Part shown: piece by piece, positions 55,954 to 64,000 of the stretch
How the letters are laid out: each line of letters starts with the position of its first letter
How positions within the stretch are numbered: the first letter of the stretch is position 1
Assembly: GCA_039707655.1 (NCBI GenBank)
Contig: CM077668.1
Span: forward strand, 403,664,130-403,728,129
Source of the DNA: Elymus sibiricus
Taxonomy: Eukaryota; Streptophyta; Magnoliopsida; Poales; Poaceae
Length of the DNA: 64,000 bases
Direction: 5' to 3'
Notes under the pieces: model-generated
Told to the model about the DNA's origin: nothing
What the model saw: the letters and a program-made list of their open reading frames with translations, nothing else
Databases searched by the model: none
Translations under genes and position numbers: made by a program

Positions 55954-57200
55954 TGTTGGGACAAACCCGGTCCGGCGACGAACGCCGAGTAGGCTCCGGC
56001 AACACGAACGCCGGACGAACCTCTCTTTCTCTCTCACACTCGGACGTACGTAGGTGAAAGAAGAAGAGGAGCACACAGACACAAGAATTCCTGGCGACAA
56101 ACGCCTCCGCCGCACGAACGGCGCCACGCCGCACGAACGGCGCCACGGCCGCACGCACGGCCGAGTCTTTTTTCTTTATCTCTCTGTGCTCGGTGGCACA
56201 CACCACGGCCTTACATCTGAGGATTACAACCGGCTTTATAGCCCTCGGCAACGCACGCCTAACAACCTGATGCTAACAACCTGATGCTAACAACGCACGC
56301 CTAACAACCTGATGCTAACAACCTGACCATGTCTTCAGCGCACGCACGCAGGGCCTCTAACCACTTCTGCACGCTGCACGCGATCCGCATGCGCCCACGA
56401 CGCGCCTCGTACGCGCACGATGCGGCTGCATACCAACAGATCACAACGCCCACACGGCACTCATCCACGTTCGGCCATGCATGCTAACCAACTCCACCAT
56501 GCACTAACTACCACGCATAGCTAGCTAACAAACTAAACAAATCAAGATTAGTGCTAACAATTTCCTCCCTAATCTTGACTTGCCGTTGCCGGAGTTGTTG
56601 CAGCTCCCGTCGTCGTCGCCATGGCCGCCGCTACGGCCTCCCGGACGCGAACACCATTGCATGCCTCATCTCCGCCGCGCGAACGTTGCAACCTTCTTCC
56701 TCGGCGACACATGCCGAGTCCCTTCACCGCCGGCGACACACGCCTGACGTTCCGGCGACATACGCCGTCGATGCCGTCTCCGGTTGTGGCGACATACGCC
56801 GTCTCCTCCGGCTCCGGCGACATACGCCGTCCCCTCCGGCTCTGGCAACACATGCCGGTGACAGCTGCCGCCGCGCATCTCCTTAAGCCGCCACACGGCC
56901 CGGAGCTCCATCGGGCAGCCGCCGGCGAACGCCGCCACCGCCGGCATGCCTCCGGCACGGCCCAAGACGACCAAGCTCATGATACCAATTGTTGGGACAA
57001 ACCCGGTCCGGCGACGAACGCCGAGTAGGCTCCGGCAACACGAACGCCGGACGAACCTCTCTTTCTTCTTTCACCTACGTACGTCCGAGTGTGAGAGAGA
57101 AAGAGAAGTTCGTAGGTGAAAGAAGAAAGAGAGGTTCGTCCGGCGTTCGTGTTGCCGGAGCCTACTCGGCGTTCGTCGCCGGACCGGGTTTGTCCCAACA
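55954..57200 (-). mobile_element. Small non-autonomous Copia-type LTR element with a palindromic 5' LTR
   Basis: A 1247-bp insertion with perfect target duplication GCTAC (55949-55953, 57201-57205). The left, 3' LTR is 55954-56559 (606 bp; minus strand TGTTAGCACTAATC ... GTCCCAACA). The purine-rich minus-strand text agggaggaaat lies directly inside it. The internal region 56560-56989 (430 bp) has no conserved ORF. On the minus strand the PBS ttggtatcatgagc follows the right LTR, close to the initiator-tRNA-Met PBS of Copia elements. The right, 5' LTR should be a second 606-bp copy but is a 211-bp palindrome (56990-57200). Confidence 0.88.
56990..57200. repeat. Palindromic LTR with 90-bp arms
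   Basis: The left arm 56990-57079 (tgttgggacaaacccggtcc ... ttcacctacg) is the exact reverse complement of the right arm 57111-57200, with a 31-bp spacer. The first 77 bp equal the U5 end of the intact LTR (55954-56030). The spacer side contains the inverted form of the next LTR segment (56031-56064). Confidence 0.95.
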
Positions 57201-57768
57201 GCTACCACGGAAGAGAACAGCTACTAAACCAGTGGAACACATTTCCTCCACCTCCGGCAGCCATCCGATGTTCTTCAGTGGATGGACGGAGCCCAATGCG
57301 AAGATGTAGCAGGCATCAGTCGCCGGATTTTCGTTTCTCGGGCACACGAGTATTCGGTACTCGCCGGTTGGGCCGTGCCGATACATCCCCAGAGGCACGA
57401 AGCCAGAAAGCATCGACACGCGAGCAAACTGACGAGTGGCCGGGTTGCAGACAGAGAAGCTTGGAACACCCCTGCCATAGTCGGTGAGGACTGAGGAGGA
57501 GTAGACCGTCACAGGAGGCTTCCAGACTGGAGTCGTCGTCAAGCCGGTCGACGGGTTGGAGCTGGGCGGCGGCGGCGCCCCGGTTGTCAAAGGCGAGTAA
57601 GCTTTGGCCGCCGTGGTATTCCTCGAAGACGATGGGGAGGTTGGGCTGACGGTCGTGGTGGGCGGAGGTGGCGCGGCGCCAGGCGCGGCAGACGGCGCGG
57701 CAGCGGAGGAGGGATTTTGGGGGGACGCGGACTAGGATCTCCCATATCACGATCTCTTCCGGGAGGCC

Positions 57769-58319
57769 GCCATGGCCGCCGCGCTGGGTGGGGGCGGAGC
57801 AGGAGGAGTGGTCAGTGGAGTGTGGTTGTGGTAGCGACGGCGGCGGAAGTTGGTCAGATCCAGGTCTTTCTCAACACAGATGCATCATTTGGGCTAGCTC
57901 GTAAACGGGCTGGGCTTAGCTGAAGTTCGTTTGCAAGCTTTTACCGTACAAAACTGCTTAAGACACGCTAAAAAAAACTGCTCAAGACAGATTTTTTTCC
58001 CTTTTATTTTTCCCTTACCGTAAAAAAGCTAGCACCACCTCTCTTCTTATCCCTGATGGCCTTCTCCTTCAGGAGACAACCAATCGTCTTCCCGGATCCA
58101 GGGTCAGCAGCCTCCAAAGCTACTAGGAAGTCACAAATCTTGAAGGATTCTTTTCATGTGCAATACACAAGGTTGCAGAGAGAAATACAAGTGATTTTGT
58201 CAAGTCGTCTCAGCTTTCTTACAGGAGAGAGAGCAAGAGAGTGGAGAGAAGGATCGTTGTATCCATTCTCTCTCCATGCAAAATATGTTTATGTAGTTTC
58301 AATGACATGTTTTAAATGA
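57769..58319. other. Intergenic, nothing recognised
   Basis: The upstream flank of the second F-box gene. The open frame 58056-58319 has no recognisable similarity and no supporting signals. Confidence 0.4.
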
Positions 58320-58479
58320 TTGATATATTTTAAACGAAATCTCAGTTTTGAAAACTTTTTATACATATTTGAATTCATAGCGGGAAGACCTTCAAAACAA
58401 AACCAATCTTGGATATATCTAGATGACTTATTTTCATTGTTTCAGTTAGAACTGAAATCAGTTTCATACAGATTACACT

Positions 58480-59220
58480 CATCCGTATTTGAAACAATTC
58501 CATACATTGAAACAATCAGTTTCACATATTAGAAAAGGGTTACAGTTATTTCATATTACTAATTTCATCGATTTCAAAAAACTAATTTCACTCATTTCAA
58601 AAAACTGGTTTCAATTATTTCAAAAACTGATTTCAACCCTTTAAAGAAACTGATTTCACTCATTTTACAAATCTGCTTTCACCGATTCAAAAAATATATT
58701 TCACCCAATTCATTTATTTCCAAAATCTAATTTCACTTATTTCAAATAACTAATGTCAGTTAGATTTCACAAATATTAGTTACACTAAAATAAGTAGCTT
58801 TACAAAACACACTAAATATGTTTCATATATTGGAAATAATCAATTTCACATATTTGAAATAAATCATTTCACATATTAAAAAAAAACTAATTTCAAATGT
58901 TTCATAAAACTAGTTTTACTTATTTAAAAAAATCACTCGTTTCAAAAAGTGCATTTTTTTAAATGACTTAAATCTTTTTTAATGAGTGAAATTAGATAAT
59001 TGAAATGAGTGGAATCTATTATTTTTTAATGAGTGACTTTATTTTCAAATAATTGAAATTTGTTTCTCGAAATAGTTGAAATCAATTTCACATATTTGAA
59101 GTTGAGTGCAATCAGTTTTTGAAAATGGGTGAAACCAGTTTGTTGAAATGAGTGAAATCAGTTTGTTGAAATCATTGAAATATGTTTCTCAAAATCTACT
59201 TATTTGAATATGTTGAAATA
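58480..59220. repeat. AT-rich tract of degenerate repeats with opposite polarity halves
   Basis: 58480-58960 is made of degenerate aactgatttcactcatttca units. From about 58960 to 59220 the complementary form dominates (aaatgagtgaaatcagtttg). The two halves could fold into a long imperfect hairpin. There are no clear terminal repeats or target duplication, so I do not call it a transposon. Confidence 0.65.
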
Positions 59221-60712
59221 TGACTGAAACAATGAAAGTTAATATAGTTGGAAAAGTATCCAATACTGGTATTGTGTTAAAGGTTTCGTCGCGGGGAATT
59301 CAAATATACAAAAATTCAGAATATAATTTTGTTTCAAAAGATATTGCCCATCTAATTTTTCACAAATGTACTAAAATGTATGGACTTTTTGTGGGGATAG
59401 ATCACGTGCACAGCGTGCCACTCTCCCGTACTCTCTCTTTTGCCTCCTGGCAAAAAGTGGTGTTGTGGGGCTATCGACAAGGCAACCTCAGTTGACATAC
59501 TCAGAGAGACACAAAGGAATATTGTGGGAATACATATGGAAGGAAAAAAGTACACACGCATCTAATAGAAAATGAATGGTCGATGCTTGACCGCTACGTA
59601 CCATTACCATTAGAAACCACTTTGCGGTATTACACTTCATCCAACTTCTAACCTCGTTGCATGACCCGTTGAGAGTCGAGAGAAACACCTGCTACCGGCC
59701 CCGATCCCCTACCCTCTCCGTGATATCGACCGAAGCAGAGACGGGAGAGGTGCACGACGTCGGCTGTAGGTCTAGGTTTTGTCCTACTCGCGTGGTGTCT
59801 AGCGATATGTCGCTGCCGAGTGCAATCAGATGTTGGTGTCTTACGACGGTTGCTATCGAGAAACCATATGAGTTACTCTTATGATTTATTGGTGGCTTTA
59901 CGACACATCAACATGTTCAAGGAAAAAGACATGCACATTGATTGCCCCCAGAGTTACTCTTCCCATTTCAAAAATATATGTTCTCGCAAAAAAATTCATA
60001 AATGAAGGGAGCATTGGATTTATTAAAGTAATAGAGAAACCATTTAAAGTGTGAATATTACTATTTCTAAAAAAATGGCGGATAACCCACAACCTTTGCA
60101 TCATTCAATGTATGCAATCAATCTGAATATTACTCAGGTTGTGTTAGTAGCATCTTAGTTTAAAATTTATTCAGGCCAATTAAACTACTCCTACTTCTAG
60201 TCAGGTATAACATGGAGTAACGGGGCATCAGAAGTAAATGCATAAAAGAAACTAGCCTATTCTTAGTGAGAATACATATGCAGAGCTTCTAACATTGTAC
60301 ATACTTCTAATGAGAAGACAATGATTGCTTAATCTCGAGTACAACAAGATACTTGACATATCACATTCTCCTGTACAGTGTGGTGAATCAAAGACCAAGC
60401 TAAGCCACGAGTACCTAATAATCTCCAATACGCTTAGTTGTTCTTCTTATTTTGAATTAACTGTGTCCTTAAATAATCTGTGCTTCAACATATGCATACA
60501 CAACAGAAATAAACATGTTCATGCCAAACCAATGGATACATTGACTTTTTGATAAACACATGAACACAAACAGAACAATCTATAAGTTTTTTGTTCTTCA
60601 TAGGAACGATGGCTATATTTCTTTGGAAAATCAAATAGAAGGATTGGATTGCTTGTCTACCACATTGTTTGTTAGGCCTCCCACTCCTTGCGGTAAACAT
60701 ACAGATACATAG
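59221..60712. other. Intergenic, nothing recognised
   Basis: AT-rich with short open frames only. 59640-59830 is somewhat GC-richer but without a recognisable product. Confidence 0.4.
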
Positions 60713-63430
60713 TGTGATGCCCCCGACTCAACCGTGCACTAATCATACACGCAAACATGCACGATCAAGACCAGAGACTCACGGGAAGATATCACAACAC
60801 AACTCTAGACACAAATTAAAGCATACATCTTTATATTACAAGCCAGGCCACGAAGGCTCGAATACATAAGTCAGCGGAAGCAACAATATCTGAGTACAGA
60901 CATAACTAAACAAGTTTGCCTTAAGAAGGCTGAGCAAAACAACGACACTAGATCGAAAAGGTGCAGGCCTCCTTCCTGGGAGCCTCCGAAACTACTCCTG
61001 GTCGTCGGTCTCCACGTAGTAGTAGGCTCCGTCGGGGTAGTAGTAGTCGCTGACGGGGTCAGCTGGCTCCGGGGCTCCGTCGTCTGATCGCAGCAATCAG
61101 GTAGGGGGCAAAAAGGTAGCAAAGCAACCGTGTGAGTACTCATCCAAAGTACTCGTAAGACTTACATCAGATCTATGCTAAGTATGCATCGGTATCAAAG
61201 GGAAGGGGCTGTATCTGTGGACTATACTGCAGAAATGCCAGAATAGAGGGGAAGGCCTAGCCTATCGAAGACTAGCATCTTGCAGCAACAGAAGAGAGTA
61301 GAGTAACATATAATATAGTAACAAGTATATATTAGCAACGCCCAGAGATCCTTCCTCGACTCCCTGCGAGAAAGCGATCCCGGAGCCATCATATCAGTTT
61401 AGTGTCACAACTATCCAGTTCTAGTTGTAGTAGATCGGGATACTCTCTGAGCGTCCGTTACCGTGGACTCGGCTATTCGAATAGATATACTTCCCTGCAG
61501 GGGTGCACCAACTTACCCAACACGCTCGATTAACTCTGGCCGGACACACTTACTCGGGTCATGCCCAGCCTCGGCTGATCAACACGCCGTAGTCCTACCT
61601 AGGCTCAACAGAGAGGCCAGCACGCCGGTCTAAATCCTAAGTGCTCAGGGGTCTTGGGCCCATCGCCCTTTGCACTCCTGTGCGTTGCGAACGCGGCCGG
61701 GAGCAGACCCACACCCTTAATACAAGCGCAGGCGGTTACCGTCCAACCCGGCGCGCGCCACTCAATTGCTGACGTCTGAGAGCTTTCGGAAGAATCGTAC
61801 GACGCCGAGTGCCCATATTTATTCCTGCATGGTGGTTAGTGCGAAAAGGCCAGAGGCCTACTCAGATCACATATCCAAACCCGTTAGTGTGTTGGGAGCT
61901 CGCGGTGACGATCAGTGCTCCTGTCGCCCCGTCTCGCGGACTTACCGCAAGGGTCAGGCCCATCCCTCTCCTGGGGCGGTCTGCCTGCCCGGCCGTGCCG
62001 CGTAATTATCTCGCGGGTACCCTCACGGTCAACCCGACTTCACATCTCTCGCGGGTACCCCTCGGGGTCGACCCGACTTATCAAGAGACTGTCGGGAACT
62101 CAGGTCCACCTCTACCGGGGTGGTACCGCCTGTCCCTTCAGTCCCGCAGTAACAGTAAACGGGGGACAGTGTAAGGTAACAGTGTGTCCGTAACATTAAG
62201 GGGGAAATCCAAGGAATCACCCTCGATGGATTCCCACTCGATGTAACCGTCAAGGTGAACTTGGAGGAATCACCCTCGAGGGGTTCACACTTGAGGGGCT
62301 GCACAACAGAGGCATTATCGGAGGTGGTGAAAGAGAAATCACCCTCGGTAACCCATAACCGACTAGCTACGCTACCGGGATATCATCAAGAGTGAGGTAG
62401 GAGGTATCACCCTCGGCACTCGATAGTAGCTCTGCAGAGTCGTACAACTAAGGGGGTGTGCGGTGCTGTGTCGGTCTCTGCACGTCGATCACCTTGATCG
62501 AAACATCCGGAAGCAAAGCATGGCAACACGGACAAGGGTGCGGTTCCACTGATGGATCAGTAACCAACCTATACTAAGCACATAGGATAGCAGGTAAGGT
62601 ATCAACAACAAGTTACAAAATCAGGCTATGCATCAGAATAGGAGCTATCGAACAACGGTAGCAAAATCTAATGCAAGCACAGGAGAGAAAGAATGGGCGA
62701 TATAGAAATGATCAAGGGGGTTTGCTTGCCTGGAAGCTCTGCTGAAAGGGGCTGGTCGTCTGCGGCGTAGTCGTAACCAGCGGCGTCAGCGTCGGTCTCG
62801 GTGGCTACGGGAGAGAAGAGGGGAAAGAAACAATAAATATAAGGCAAACAAATGCAGCACAATGCATGACATGGTGATATGCTATGCTAGGGGTGACCTA
62901 ATGCAGTGCTAGGTGTTATAGACGGAGCGGGAAAATATCTGGAGAAAATATCTGAGAATATTTTCCCGGCTTTAGACAATTATCGGACAGACGATCCGGA
63001 GGGGAAGGTTCCATGTTTGCTGTGTTGGGGGCATGTGACAGGTATGTGGATGGCATATTCGGATTCGTCTTATTTTTCTGATCAACTTTCATATATAAAT
63101 TATTTCTTTCCGAGTTACGGATTATTTTATATGAATTTCCAAAGTTTTAATCATATTCTGGAGTTATATTAATTCGAAATTAATAGTAAAATGCTATGTG
63201 CACACACTGAAGTGTACACAGCAGGGTCTATAGAGGCTGACATGTGGGGCTTGTTGACTGAATTGACCCAGTCAACATTTGACTGGTCAAAGGATGAATA
63301 GTGTAGGCGGGTCCCACATGTCATTGACTAGGGTTAGATTAAAAGGTTATTTAGCTGGTGGGGCCCACTGTCATGGACTAATAGTTGGGTGGGTTATCTA
63401 CTATATCTAAATAGGAGCACCCCACTACAT
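60713..63430 (-). mobile_element. Long LTR-like Triticeae repeat, right boundary unclear
   Basis: Starts TGTGATGCCCCCGACTCAAC, a phrase I know as highly repetitive in wheat. It continues with tcagcggaagcaacaatatc, a ctactcctggtcgtcg segment, a region rich in gaatcaccctcga and cgggtaccc/gtcgacccgac phrases (62020-62420), and gggtcccacatgtca near the right side. It has no coding region. I think it is an LTR or LTR-derived sequence in minus orientation (its end being GGGGGCATCACA), but I could not find the other terminus or a target duplication. Confidence 0.5.
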
Positions 63431-64000
63431 GATTTCTCTTGACATGCAGCCTATCCACCTCATCACTTGCCAAATCAGCAACTCCATGCAGACGTGTGAT
63501 GCCATGCAATCTATGTTATCAATACGCGACTGAATCCAGCCTTTTCTTGCGTTCCGTTTTCAGCGCTAAACCACCTTCCCACTGCATGCATGCTCCCATA
63601 TCATTAATTATTTTAGTCGGCGCACAGTTACGTTAAACCATTAATTACTGGAGCCATTGATCATCACTTTTCATGCTGAAAGCCATTCAATGATAAGCAG
63701 TTTTTTTGGCTTCCATCAGTTCGCTCCACCTCCATCCTCGATTCGCCTCCCAGCGTTTCACCTCCCTCCTCATGGAGTGTCTTTTCCTTTTAACCCATGG
63801 GATTCCCATCGCAGCCTCCTCCTGTCTAACCATCTTCTCCAATCTCCATGGCAGTGCCTCCTCCCTTCTCAACTTCTTCAATCTCCATTAGATGCAACAT
63901 ATATGCAGCCCAAGACTGACTCGCAGCTGGGTAAATTATAAGCCATCACAGGGAACGGCCAGGGTCATTACGGCCGTGCGGCCTTGACGTCGGGTTCTTC
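63431..64000. other. Window end, nothing recognised
   Basis: T/C-rich sequence with open frames in several registers but no recognisable product. It may be a promoter or leader of a gene beyond the window. Confidence 0.35.

Larger units (their letters stand above)
55421..57768 (-). pseudogene. Second F-box gene, frameshifted and split by a retroelement
   Basis: The minus strand begins with LPEEIVIWEILVRVPP and KSLLRCRAVCRAWRRATSAH (F-box, 57768-57650). This frame runs to EASCDGLLLLSP; the continuation YSSSVLTDYGRGVPSFSVCN lies one base off, so there is an indel in a CTC run near 57490. The associated domain then reads CNPATRQFARVSMLSGFVPL, MYRHGPTGEYRILVCPRNEN and VAVLFRGS up to the insertion (57201). 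After the insertion (55953) LHWHLQQYESAAKVIMVFDT resumes in register, with one copy of the gctac duplication to be removed. The end is LVLHTFFPALEGYVVNAPPF, about ten residues longer than the paralogue at 50.3 kb. It is non-functional. The same strand and similar 3' flanks show tandem duplication. Confidence 0.88.

Noticed and set aside
56551..57028. Overlapping open frames in the internal region of the small Copia-type element
   Set aside because: Compositional (CCG/CGG-rich); no gag, protease or RT motif in any frame.
55954..57200. TIR DNA transposon interpretation of the insertion with 77-bp inverted ends
   Set aside because: A 606-bp LTR with TG...CA ends, a purine-rich tract, a TGGTATCA-type PBS and a 5-bp duplication fit an LTR element better; no transposase or known TIR family.
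63657..63941. Overlapping frames near the window end
   Set aside because: C/T-rich composition keeps several frames open on both strands; no domain and no visible gene structure within the window.

Overview
The window is nuclear DNA from a large grass genome of the Triticeae (wheat, goatgrass or barley type). I infer this from the transposable elements: a BARE-1/WIS/Angela-type Copia LTR, grass Athila-group and Tat-group Ty3/gypsy elements, Stowaway MITEs (CTCCCTCCGT ends, TA target duplication), and plant introns in the genes. Genes occupy only about 42.6-57.8 kb. Most of the rest is nested retroelements whose boundaries can be read to the base from LTR ends and target-site duplications (TSDs).

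Layout. 1-8.8 kb: intergenic, with two Stowaway-like MITEs, a decayed LINE (3875-5753) and a GC-rich block near 7 kb. 8820-10673: a solo Angela/BARE-type LTR with TSD CCTTT. 12115-40239: one Athila-group gypsy element (TSD GTATT on both sides) expanded to 28 kb by later arrivals. These are a 588-bp solo LTR in its 5' LTR (TSD CCACC); a non-autonomous Athila-like element in its pol (to 26028); an LTR at 18133-19701 that joins pol to that second element and has no TSD; and a Tat-group gypsy element (28331-38145, TSD CTTTT), which lies in reverse orientation and carries a spliced antisense gene. LTR divergence by eye falls from host (about 3.7% over the first 300 bp) to second element (14/800) to Tat element (6/493), in agreement with the nesting order.

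40.2-58 kb is the gene-bearing part. An otubain-type OTU deubiquitinase gene lies on the + strand (42663-48877). Its second intron is triplicated, one repeat carries a dead copy of an exon, and a polyadenylated retroposon sits in a later intron. Two F-box genes follow on the - strand (50317-51520 and 55421-57768). Both have a single-base frameshift, and two further vestigial 3' ends lie between them. The second F-box gene is split by a small Copia-type element (55954-57200, TSD GCTAC) whose promoter-side LTR is not a normal LTR but a 90-bp-arm palindrome made from its own U5 end. I consider this the most unusual structure in the window.

58-64 kb has an AT-rich inverted-repeat tract and a long LTR-like repeat (from 60713), with no gene recognised. 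Nearly all retroelement reading frames are broken. The otubain-like gene is the only cellular gene that may still be functional, and two of its splice junctions are problematic. All exon calls are by eye from splice signals and frame, without transcript evidence.
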